In this document: positions 7,530 to 14,557 of the stretch, in pieces | Numbering within the stretch: position 1 is the stretch's first letter | Layout: every line of letters starts with the position of its first letter | Origin: Eubacterium sp. | GTDB taxonomy: Bacteria; Bacillota_A; Clostridia; Lachnospirales; Lachnospiraceae | Assembly (NCBI GenBank): GCA_023663915.1 | Contig: JAMPGN010000065.1 | Span: 1-18,796 of the forward strand | Direction: 5' to 3' | Length of the DNA stretch: 18,796 bases | Notes under the pieces: generated by a model | Seen by the model: only the letters and a program-made list of their open reading frames with translations | Databases searched by the model: none | Told to the model about the DNA's origin: nothing | Position numbers and translations under genes: made by a program

Positions 7530-9444
7530 AAAAGACATGGAAGAGCAGGGCATAGAGCAGTTAGATTTTGTCTATGTTATCGGGGATGCCTACGTGGATC
7601 ATCCTTCCTTTGGACATGCCATTATCAGCAGGGTTTTGCAGTCCCACGGATACAGCGTGGGAATCATCGCACAGCCCGACTGGAAAGACGAGAAGAGTAT
7701 TACGATTCTGGGAAAACCAAGATTGGGTTTTCTCATATCCGGTGGAAATATGGATTCTATGGTCAATCACTATTATGTATCCGGCAAACATCGTCCCACT
7801 GACGCATATACGCCGGGCGGAGAGCTTTACAAACGCCCGGATCACGCTACGGTAGTCTACGGCAATCTGATACGCAGAGTCTACAAAGACAGCCCGGTTA
7901 TTATAGGTGGGATTGAAGCGAGTCTTAGGCGGATGGCACATTATGATTACTGGACAAACAGTTTCAAACGTTCGATTCTGCTGGACAGTCAGGCGGATCT
8001 GATTTCTTATGGCATGGGTGAGAAGTCCGTTGTGGAGATTGCCGATGCGTTAGACAGCGGCATTGCGGTCAAGGACATCACATTTATTCCGGGAACGGTC
8101 TATAAGACGAAAGAGATCGAGGGAATCTACGACGGCGTGCGGCTGCCTTCCTATGATGCCATGAAAGCAAAGCCGCGCAGATATGCGGAAAGTTTTCAGA
8201 TACAGTATGACAATACCGACCCTTTTACGGGAAAAACACTGATGGAAGAATACCCGAACGGAGTCTATGTGGTGCAGAATCCGCCACAGCCACCGCTCAC
8301 AATGGAGGAGATGGATGCCGTTTACGACCTGCCGTACATGCGCACCTATCATCCTTCCTATGAGGAAGCGGGCGGTGTTCCTGCAATTTCAGAGATTAAA
8401 TTTTCACTGGTCAGCAACCGGGGATGTTTTGGCGGCTGTAATTTCTGTGCGCTTACCTTTCACCAGGGAAGAACGGTGCAGGTAAGAAGCCATGAATCCA
8501 TTATCAGAGAAGCAAAATTAATGATACAGGATAAGGATTTTAAAGGCTATATACACGATGTGGGCGGACCTACCGCGAATTTCAGACATCCTTCGTGCCA
8601 GAAGCAGTTGACGAAAGGAGTCTGTAAGAACAGGCAGTGCCTTTTTCCGGAACCCTGCCCGAATCTTGAGGTCGATCATTCGGACTATCTCAAACTGCTT
8701 CGCAGACTGCGGGAACTTCCGGGCGTAAAAAAAGTTTTTATCCGTTCGGGCATACGTTTTGATTATCTGTTAGCTGACCCGGATGATACTTTTTTCCGGG
8801 AGTTGGTGGAACATCATATCAGCGGTCAGCTCAAGGTGGCGCCGGAACACATTTCGAATGTAGTGCTTGCGAAACTTGGTAAACCTAAGAAGGAAGTCTA
8901 CGAACACTTTGTGCGAAAATACTATAAAACTAATGAACAGTTCGGCAAAAAGCAGTTTCTTGTGCCCTATCTGATGTCGTCGCACCCCGGTTCCACGCTG
9001 AAAGAGGCGATTGAGCTGGCGGAGTATCTGCGGGATTTAGGATATATGCCGGAACAGGTTCAGGATTTCTATCCGACGCCGTCTACCGTGTCCACGGTCA
9101 TGTATTATACAGGAATCGATCCGCGAAACGGCAAGGAAGTGTATGTCTGCCGCAATCCTCATGAGAAAGCGATGCAGCGGGCGTTGATTCAATACCGCAA
9201 CCCCAACAATTATGAGCTTGTCAGAGAGGCGTTAATCAAAGGAGGACGCGAGGATTTGATCGGGTTTGACAAGAAGTGCCTGATTAGACCGCGAAAGATA
9301 AGGAACGGAGAACAGAATACGGAACGGGGTAAACACAAAACAAGCCATCAAGCCGTGAATCATACCGGAAAAACGGATGCTGCAGTGCAAAAGAAAAAAT
9401 CTGGCAGGAAAAAGACGATACGGAATGTTCATAAAAAGAAATAG
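7507..9444 (+). CDS. ygiQ: YgiQ family (UPF0313) radical SAM protein
   Basis: This 645-residue member of the YgiQ/UPF0313 radical SAM family has no settled reaction that I know of. The N-terminal region (FLPISKKDM, then [16 protein letters not shown]) is the conserved opening of the family. The [4Fe-4S]/SAM site is C307-F-G-G-C311-N-F-C314, the canonical CxxxCxxC with the typical RGC lead-in. A second cysteine-rich stretch (about 358-380: [24 protein letters not shown]) suggests further metal binding. The C-terminal portion ([19 protein letters not shown] onward) matches the DUF3362-like domain usual in YgiQ. A lysine/arginine-rich tail of about 50 residues follows and is probably disordered. 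AGGAG at about 7493-7497 precedes ATG 7507, which lies inside the HAD gene, so the pair is likely translationally coupled. Confidence 0.93.
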   Translation: MGFLPISKKDMEEQGIEQLDFVYVIGDAYVDHPSFGHAIISRVLQSHGYSVGIIAQPDWKDEKSITILGKPRLGFLISGGNMDSMVNHYYVSGKHRPTDAYTPGGELYKRPDHATVVYGNLIRRVYKDSPVIIGGIEASLRRMAHYDYWTNSFKRSILLDSQADLISYGMGEKSVVEIADALDSGIAVKDITFIPGTVYKTKEIEGIYDGVRLPSYDAMKAKPRRYAESFQIQYDNTDPFTGKTLMEEYPNGVYVVQNPPQPPLTMEEMDAVYDLPYMRTYHPSYEEAGGVPAISEIKFSLVSNRGCFGGCNFCALTFHQGRTVQVRSHESIIREAKLMIQDKDFKGYIHDVGGPTANFRHPSCQKQLTKGVCKNRQCLFPEPCPNLEVDHSDYLKLLRRLRELPGVKKVFIRSGIRFDYLLADPDDTFFRELVEHHISGQLKVAPEHISNVVLAKLGKPKKEVYEHFVRKYYKTNEQFGKKQFLVPYLMSSHPGSTLKEAIELAEYLRDLGYMPEQVQDFYPTPSTVSTVMYYTGIDPRNGKEVYVCRNPHEKAMQRALIQYRNPNNYELVREALIKGGREDLIGFDKKCLIRPRKIRNGEQNTERGKHKTSHQAVNHTGKTDAAVQKKKSGRKKTIRNVHKKK

Positions 9445-9483
9445 AATTATTTTGAAATTTGTATCGTATCGATGTTTTCATTC

Positions 9484-9511
9484 TTTACAAAATGCGATTT
9501 TGTTGTAAAAT
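9484..9511 (+). promoter_or_regulatory. Likely sigma-A promoter of the ATPase gene, with an operator-like palindrome in its spacer
   Basis: TTTACA (9484-9489) and TAAAAT (9506-9511) are separated by 16 bp, each one base off consensus. The first AAAATGCGATTTT copy (9489-9501) fills almost the whole spacer. A protein bound there would block RNA polymerase. Transcription would start near 9518. Confidence 0.55.
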
Positions 9512-9600
9512 GAATATATGAAAAATGCGATTTTGTGTATTTTGTAGACAAATAAAAATGCGATTTTGTATGTATTCGGAATAAATAAAAATGCGATTTT
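9489..9600 (+). repeat. Four AAAATGCGATTTT palindromic iterons at an exact 33-bp period
   Basis: Identical 13-bp copies lie at 9489-9501, 9522-9534, 9555-9567 and 9588-9600. Each is an inverted repeat (AAAAT / ATTTT around GCG). Start-to-start spacing is 33 bp in all three intervals, while the 20-bp spacers differ from each other. Copies 3 and 4 share a longer 19-bp core (AAATAAAAATGCGATTTTG). The last copy is followed directly by the ribosome site GAGAGG (9601-9606) of the ATPase gene. I see no transposon ends or other gene here, so the array is most simply read as multiple binding sites or a structured leader for the downstream gene. Confidence 0.9.
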
Positions 9601-9613
9601 GAGAGGATACCGT

Positions 9614-10942
9614 ATGTTTCAAAGAAAAATATATCAAAAACTGCTCGATTGGAAGGAGATGTCTGATGGTAAGACTGCACTTTTGATAGAAGGAGCCAGA
9701 CGAATCGGAAAGTCAACGGTAGTTGAGGAATTTGGAAAGAATGAATATAAGACTTATATTCTAATTGATTTTTCGGTTGCCTCAAAAACAGTAAAAGAAT
9801 TATTTGAAGATATGTCTGATCTAAATTATTTTTTCCTGCAATTACAGCTTCAATACAAAAAAGATCTCTATGAAAGAGAATCACTCATCATTTTTGACGA
9901 AGTGCAGTTGTGCCCGTTAGCAAGGCAGGCGATTAAGACGCTTGTAAAGGATCATAGATATGATTATATAGAGACAGGTTCGCTGATATCGATCAAAAAG
10001 AATGTAAAAGATATCTTAATTCCCAGCGAAGAGCGTAAAATCAATATGTTTCCTATGGATTATGAAGAGTTTCTGTGGGCTGTGGGGGATAGAACAACCA
10101 ATGCGCTTCTTAAGAAATGTTTTGATTTGGGAAGACTTATGGGAGAAAATACCCACAGAAAACTCATGCGTGATTTTCGGCTCTATATGCTGGTTGGCGG
10201 TATGCCGCAGGCTGTCAATGAATATATAGAAACAAATAATTTCCGAAAAACAGATGAAATAAAACGGGATATTTTAAATTTATATAAAGAAGATTTTATG
10301 AAAATTGATTCCACCGGAAAAATCTCGCTTTTGTTTGATGCGATTCCGGCGGAATTAAAGAAAAATGCGTCGCGATATCAAGTTTCAAGCGTTATAGAGA
10401 ATGTACGGGCAGATTCCGTGCTGGAACTCATTGCGCAAATGAAAGATTCCAAAACAGTTTTGGTGGCATATCATGCCAACGATCCCAATACGGGTCTTTC
10501 GAGTAATATGGATTTGGGTAGATTTAAGATGTTTGTTTGTGATACCGGGCTTTTTGTCACACAAATGTTTAAAGATAAAGATTTTACGGAGAATGTGATT
10601 TATGAAAAATTGCTGAATGATAAACTGGCAGGTAATTTGGGATATTTATACGAGAATGTAGTGGCGCAAATATTGTCAGCAAACGGCAGGGAGCTATATT
10701 ATCATACAATCATGAACGAATTTACGCGTCATAATTATGAGATTGATTTTTTGTTGGCAGAAAAAAATAAAATCTGTCCGATCGAAGTAAAGTCATCTGG
10801 TTATAAAACCCATAAATCATTAGATGTGTTTACGGAAAAATTTTCAGACCGGATTCTAAACAGATACTTGATTTATACAAAAGATTATTCAAAAGAGAAA
10901 GACATCATATGTCTTCCTGTCTACATGACGCAATTTTTATAG
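9614..10942 (+). CDS. AAA-family ATPase with DUF4143-type C-terminal nuclease-like domain
   Basis: This 442-residue protein is built from an N-terminal AAA_14-like P-loop domain and a DUF4143-like C-terminal half. Walker A is GARRIGKST (27-35, K33), Walker B is LIIFDEVQL (91-99, D95/E96), and a sensor-like YIETGSL follows. The C-terminal domain carries a PD-(D/E)XK-like pattern: D378 in NYEIDFLL, then E391 and K393 in PIEVKSSG. These proteins are common in gut Clostridia and Bacteroidota, and their cellular role is not established; roles tied to mobile elements or defence have been suspected. I choose ATG 9614 because GAGAGG lies 7 bp upstream. The frame extends to a TTG at 9566, but that would begin within the third palindrome. 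The gene appears to be a single transcription unit with its own promoter, unrelated to its neighbours, and is A+T-richer than the genes around it, which suggests horizontal acquisition. Confidence 0.88.
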   Translation: MFQRKIYQKLLDWKEMSDGKTALLIEGARRIGKSTVVEEFGKNEYKTYILIDFSVASKTVKELFEDMSDLNYFFLQLQLQYKKDLYERESLIIFDEVQLCPLARQAIKTLVKDHRYDYIETGSLISIKKNVKDILIPSEERKINMFPMDYEEFLWAVGDRTTNALLKKCFDLGRLMGENTHRKLMRDFRLYMLVGGMPQAVNEYIETNNFRKTDEIKRDILNLYKEDFMKIDSTGKISLLFDAIPAELKKNASRYQVSSVIENVRADSVLELIAQMKDSKTVLVAYHANDPNTGLSSNMDLGRFKMFVCDTGLFVTQMFKDKDFTENVIYEKLLNDKLAGNLGYLYENVVAQILSANGRELYYHTIMNEFTRHNYEIDFLLAEKNKICPIEVKSSGYKTHKSLDVFTEKFSDRILNRYLIYTKDYSKEKDIICLPVYMTQFL

Positions 10943-10960
10943 AAATAGAAAGCCGCCAAC

Positions 10961-10988
10961 TTGACACAAATACCAGTACCATCATAAA
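10961..10988 (+). promoter_or_regulatory. Candidate promoter of the two-component genes
   Basis: A perfect TTGACA (10961-10966) is followed after 16 bp by CATAAA (10983-10988). Transcription would start near 10995, after the ATG at 10988. This favours the second ATG (11006) as the start of the response regulator, although the resulting leader would be very short. Confidence 0.45.
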
Positions 10989-11005
10989 TGATTCGGGACA
11001 AGAAA

Positions 11006-11728
11006 ATGCTAAAAATTGCCATCATAGAAGACGAACAAATTCACAAGGAACTTTTGGCTGACTATCTGCGGACGTGGGGTAAGGAGCACAAAACTCCCAT
11101 CTCGATACAGGGATTTCCCAGTGCGGAGAGTTTTCTGTTTGCATGGGCGGAAACGAACGATTTTGATATTCTTTTTGTGGATATCCAGATGCGTGAGATG
11201 AACGGTGTAGAGATGGCACGAAAAGTCAGGGCGCAGAATGAGGAGATTGCGATCGTATTCACCACAGGCATCACAGATTACATGGAATCCGGCTATGAAG
11301 TCGAGGCGCTCCATTACCTGTTGAAGCCGATCAACATGGATAAAGTCGGTCAATGCATGGATAAAGTTCTGCGGCGCAGTCATAAGGAACCATATCTATT
11401 GCTGCACGGCAGGGAAGAAACGATAAGAATCCCTGTCGATAAAATCACCTACGCGGAAGCGAGAGGGCATGGATGTATCCTAGAAACCTATACAAAGATG
11501 GGAGAAGGTACGCAAATAGAAATTACAGAGAGTATCTCTGAACTAGAAAAGCAGTTGAATCAGCACGGTTTTATCCGATGCCACCGCTCGTATCTGTGCC
11601 GGATAGGAAGCATTCATCAGATCGGCAGAACGGATATCACGCTCGACAGCGGCAGTGTGATTCCGGTCAGCAGGAGAATGTATGCGGAACTCAACCGTAA
11701 GTTCATTGAATATTTCCGGAAGATTTAG
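11006..11728 (+). CDS. LytTR-family response regulator
   Basis: This 240-residue cytoplasmic regulator receives phosphate from a GHKL kinase and binds DNA through a LytTR domain. The receiver domain (1-120) has the acidic pair E8-D9, phosphoacceptor D59 (LFVDIQM), T86/T87 and K107 (LLKPI). The LytTR domain (about 128-238) contains the usual LLHGREETIRIPVDKITYAE opening and GFIRCHRSYLCRIGSI, followed by a final VSRRMYAEL segment. All signalling residues are intact. I prefer ATG 11006 (MLKIAIIEDE) over ATG 10988, because receivers normally start right at this beta-strand, GGGA lies 7 bp upstream, and the candidate promoter overlaps the earlier ATG. The kinase follows 46 bp downstream. LytTR proteins bind paired direct repeats, and such repeats lie before the ABC exporter at 12553, the probable target. 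Confidence 0.92.
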   Translation: MLKIAIIEDEQIHKELLADYLRTWGKEHKTPISIQGFPSAESFLFAWAETNDFDILFVDIQMREMNGVEMARKVRAQNEEIAIVFTTGITDYMESGYEVEALHYLLKPINMDKVGQCMDKVLRRSHKEPYLLLHGREETIRIPVDKITYAEARGHGCILETYTKMGEGTQIEITESISELEKQLNQHGFIRCHRSYLCRIGSIHQIGRTDITLDSGSVIPVSRRMYAELNRKFIEYFRKI

Positions 11729-11774
11729 TACATAAATTTTGTAAAAAAATATTAAGGAAGGTAGGTTTGTCGGT

Positions 11775-12524
11775 ATGGCGAGAGGGACTTTTTTCATATG
11801 GATACTGGCTGTCATAGGAGTAGGGCTTCTATTCGCCATGACCGTGCTTTTGCTCCGCTATCTGATCCATACTTTGGTGGACAGGCGCACTCTGCGTTAC
11901 CAGAGCGACCTGCTTGAGAAACACTGCGAGGAAGTGCAGAACATGTACCGCCAGACGAGAGGATGGCGGCATGACTACCACAACCATATACAGACCATGA
12001 AAGCGCACCTTGCGATGGGGAAGTTTAAAGAATTGGAATCTTATCTAAACGAATTGGATAGAGACCTGACCACGGTTGACACCGTGATTAAGACTGGAAA
12101 CGTGATGGTGGACGCGATTCTCAACAGTAAAATTTCCGTAGCCACGTCCAAGGGGATTGCAGTGGATGCAAAGGCGCAAGTTCCCAAAGAGCTTGATACG
12201 GTCTTGTCCGAAGTGGATATCTGTCTGATTGTCGGTAATCTGATGGACAATGCGATCGAGGCATGTATGAAGATACAACAGGAAGGGCAGCGGTTTATCC
12301 GCGTCTACATGGATATTTTGAAAGGACAGCTCTACATCTATATCATGAATGCAGTCGGGGAAGCCCCGAAAAAAGTGGGCAGCGCTTATCTTTCTACGAA
12401 AAATAAGGAACATCACGGCTTCGGTCTGATGCGTATTGATAAAGTTGTGGATAAATACCACGGCTATCTGGATCGTCAGCACGAAGAAGGAGTATTCGCC
12501 ACGGAGATTATGCTGCCCTTATAA
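11775..12524 (+). CDS. GHKL-family sensor histidine kinase with a minimal membrane anchor
   Basis: This 249-residue kinase is the probable partner of the LytTR regulator. One hydrophobic helix (about 5-30) is followed by a coiled linker, then the phosphoacceptor box WRHDYHNH with H66. The GHKL ATPase domain has the N-box NLMDNAIEA (155-163) and the G-box HHGFGLMRI (213-221). AgrC/ComD-like kinases normally have five to seven membrane helices that bind a peptide signal. Here there is one helix and almost no extracellular part, so the protein has no obvious ligand pocket. It may sense the membrane, work with the transporter, or respond to a partner. AAGGAAGG upstream supports ATG 11775. The pattern of one regulator, one short kinase and a pair of ABC half-transporters resembles bacteriocin or antimicrobial-response cassettes in Firmicutes. 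Confidence 0.9.
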   Translation: MARGTFFIWILAVIGVGLLFAMTVLLLRYLIHTLVDRRTLRYQSDLLEKHCEEVQNMYRQTRGWRHDYHNHIQTMKAHLAMGKFKELESYLNELDRDLTTVDTVIKTGNVMVDAILNSKISVATSKGIAVDAKAQVPKELDTVLSEVDICLIVGNLMDNAIEACMKIQQEGQRFIRVYMDILKGQLYIYIMNAVGEAPKKVGSAYLSTKNKEHHGFGLMRIDKVVDKYHGYLDRQHEEGVFATEIMLPL

Positions 12525-12552
12525 GGCATAAATTAGAAATTAGGAACACAAT

Positions 12553-12584
12553 ACCATTCGTGCATGAACACAACCGTTCGTGCA
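12553..12584 (+). promoter_or_regulatory. Paired direct repeats, probable LytTR response-regulator binding site
   Basis: ACCATTCGTGCA (12553-12564) and ACCGTTCGTGCA (12573-12584) differ at one base and start 20 bp apart, about two helical turns, so both face the same side of the DNA. LytTR regulators such as AgrA bind pairs of short direct repeats with a GTT core at about this spacing. The site ends 6 bp before the -35 region of the exporter promoter, the usual activator position. Confidence 0.7.
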
Positions 12585-12590
12585 CATTTT

Positions 12591-12619
12591 TTATTAGGAA
12601 AGATTTCTTGTGGTATATT
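12591..12619 (+). promoter_or_regulatory. Activator-dependent promoter of the ABC exporter operon
   Basis: TGG-TATATT (12611-12619) is an extended -10 box. At 17 bp upstream the -35 position reads TTATTA (12591-12596), a poor match. A weak -35 directly downstream of paired LytTR repeats suggests the promoter needs the regulator. Transcription would begin near 12626, just before the very strong ribosome site AAGGAGGTG (12628-12636). Confidence 0.55.
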
Positions 12620-12644
12620 CTACAAGGAAGGAGGTGCATAACAA

Positions 12645-14492
12645 ATGGAAACACTAACGTATAAATCCAATCAGGAATTTAAAGTAAAACGCCACTCGGT
12701 CATAAGCGATATCTGCTTTTTTATCCGCTATTACCGGGAACATGAGCCGCTTGTACTGATATTCTGCGCTTTCGAGATCTTATTCGGCGCATTGTCGCCG
12801 CTTTTGATGATCTATCTGCCAAAGACCGCCATAGACTTGGTGGAACAGGAGGTTCCTGTAGGGCGCGCACTATTTGTTCTAGGCGGTTACAGCCTTGTTC
12901 TGATGCTCGTATATGGACTCAAGAGCGGTCTGGAGATCGGGAAATACAATCTGTACAATACACAGAGGACAAATATGCTGGGAATGTTTTTTCTCAAAAG
13001 CCTCCGAATCAGATACTCCGATCAGGAGTCGGGCAGGATCAATAAGCTGTACTGGAAAGTATGTGATGCCATGCAAAGAGGAGACTGGTCCGCCAGCTCC
13101 CAGATGGTGCATGATACGGTAAACCTGTGTGTGAATGCACTTAGTTTTCTATTGTATTCGTCCGTGCTCGCTTATCTGAGCATTCCGATGCTTGTGATTC
13201 TATTAATTCTATCGTTTATTAACTATGGACTCAGCATGTGTCATATCCGGTTTGAGGAATCACTCCGGGAAGAGCGTGCCGTGGCACAGAAACATTTTTA
13301 CTGCGTGAGAAATGCCATGGGCAATCTATATGGGGCAAAGGATATTCGCATTTACGGCATGAAGAACTGGATGACCGGTCTTAGGGATCAGACGATCGGA
13401 GCATTGAGGAGTCTGACGCAAAAGTCGAAGAAGAAAGACGCTTTCTATGAGCAGGCAGGTCTGCTGCTGGCGGCAGTGCGCAATATGGGGGCATACGCCT
13501 ATCTCTTGTACCAGACAGCGTCGGGAGATATGGGCGCAGGAGAGTTTGTCCTGTATTTCGGCGCAGTCACGGGTTTTTCGGGCTTTGTCAATCAGATGAT
13601 GGGTTCGCTTGCCGCACTGCGTAGCGCGGCAAACAGTACAGATTATATCAGGGCATATCTGAGCCTGCCGGAAGAAAACCGCAAGAGCGGAGACAAGCAT
13701 ATAGATGAGCTTGCGCTTCCAATCGAAATCACGTTTCAGAATGTAAGTTTTACCTATCAAGACAATAGCGAAGAGAAAGGAAAAACAATTTTTCGCGATC
13801 TGAATCTGACCATTCACGGTGGGGAAAAACTTGCGCTTGTGGGTGTCAACGGCGCAGGCAAAACGACGCTTGTCAAACTGTTGTGCGGCATGTATGACCC
13901 CGATGCGGGCAAGATTCTTTTAAACGGAATCGATAGAAACGAGTTTCCGAGGGAAGAACTGTACCGGTTATTTTCGGTCGTGTTCCAAGAAACGCTGATT
14001 CTGCCGTTTACCATAGGGGAGAATCTCGCCATGAACCGCGTGGAACGCGTGGACGAGGAAAGGGCATGGAAGGCATTGGAACAGGCAGGGTTAAATCAGG
14101 CTTTTCAGGAAAAAGGAATCGGTCTGCGAAGCTATATGACCAAGGTGATGATGGAGGATGGCATAGAATTGTCCGGCGGTCAGAAACAGCGGTTTCTGCT
14201 GGCGAGGGCTTTGTACAAAAATGCCCCAATTATGATTTTGGACGAGCCGACGGCGGCGCTTGACCCGATTGCCGAGAGTGAGGTGTATGACCAATATCAT
14301 CAGTTCAGTCATGGCAAAACGGCAATCTTTATTTCCCACAGGCTGGCAAGCGCGAAATTCTCCGACCGGATCATTCTTATGGAGGATGGGCGGATCGCGG
14401 AGACGGGGACACATGAGGAGCTGCTGGAAGCGGGCGGCGCTTATGCAAAGATGTTTGAGATACAGAGCAGTTATTATCGGCAGGGAGAATAG
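12645..14492 (+). CDS. ABC transporter half-transporter, fused permease and ATPase (first of a pair)
   Basis: This 615-residue membrane protein has the type I exporter plan. A transmembrane domain with about six helices (roughly 36-58, 76-95, 163-198, 270-320) is followed by a cytoplasmic ATPase domain from about 355. Walker A is GVNGAGKTT (400-408), the Q-loop is Q448, the signature is LSGGQKQ (509-515), Walker B is IMILDEPTAALD (529-540) with catalytic E534, and the switch histidine is H565. No peptidase C39 domain precedes the membrane part, so it should not cleave leader peptides. The perfect AAGGAGGTG 8 bp before ATG 12645 predicts strong translation once transcribed. A second half-transporter follows 65 bp downstream, so the two probably form a heterodimer. 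The substrate is unknown; the linked LytTR system suggests export of, or protection against, a peptide or small toxic compound. Confidence 0.93.
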   Translation: METLTYKSNQEFKVKRHSVISDICFFIRYYREHEPLVLIFCAFEILFGALSPLLMIYLPKTAIDLVEQEVPVGRALFVLGGYSLVLMLVYGLKSGLEIGKYNLYNTQRTNMLGMFFLKSLRIRYSDQESGRINKLYWKVCDAMQRGDWSASSQMVHDTVNLCVNALSFLLYSSVLAYLSIPMLVILLILSFINYGLSMCHIRFEESLREERAVAQKHFYCVRNAMGNLYGAKDIRIYGMKNWMTGLRDQTIGALRSLTQKSKKKDAFYEQAGLLLAAVRNMGAYAYLLYQTASGDMGAGEFVLYFGAVTGFSGFVNQMMGSLAALRSAANSTDYIRAYLSLPEENRKSGDKHIDELALPIEITFQNVSFTYQDNSEEKGKTIFRDLNLTIHGGEKLALVGVNGAGKTTLVKLLCGMYDPDAGKILLNGIDRNEFPREELYRLFSVVFQETLILPFTIGENLAMNRVERVDEERAWKALEQAGLNQAFQEKGIGLRSYMTKVMMEDGIELSGGQKQRFLLARALYKNAPIMILDEPTAALDPIAESEVYDQYHQFSHGKTAIFISHRLASAKFSDRIILMEDGRIAETGTHEELLEAGGAYAKMFEIQSSYYRQGE

Positions 14493-14516
14493 TGTGAGAA
14501 GTATTTCTAACCGCTC

Positions 14517-14530
14517 GCAGCAAAGGCTGC
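14517..14530 (+). other. Small hairpin between the two ABC genes
   Basis: GCAGC (14517-14521) and GCTGC (14526-14530) form a 5-bp stem with an AAAG loop, 27 bp before the ribosome site of the second ABC gene. No T-run follows, so it is not a terminator. It could mildly affect RNA stability or coupling between the two genes. Confidence 0.3.
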
Positions 14531-14557
14531 TTCGCAGAGAAGTTCATGGAGGTGTGT

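Noticed and set aside
9489..9600. The evenly spaced repeats resemble a small CRISPR array
   Set aside because: The repeats are only 13 bp with 20-bp A+T-rich spacers, there are no cas genes, and the array lies within a promoter and ribosome site.
9447..9884. Reverse-strand open frame of about 145 codons over the ATPase start
   Set aside because: It is mostly antisense to the well-supported ATPase coding region and shows no family resemblance; its periodicity follows from the 33-bp repeat.
10988..11005. ATG 10988 as the start of the response regulator
   Set aside because: No ribosome site precedes it, it overlaps the candidate -10 box, and receiver domains normally begin at MLKIAIIEDE.
13326..13817. 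Reverse-strand frame within the first ABC transporter
   Set aside because: It lies wholly inside a gene with complete ABC motifs, and has no ribosome site or recognisable domain.
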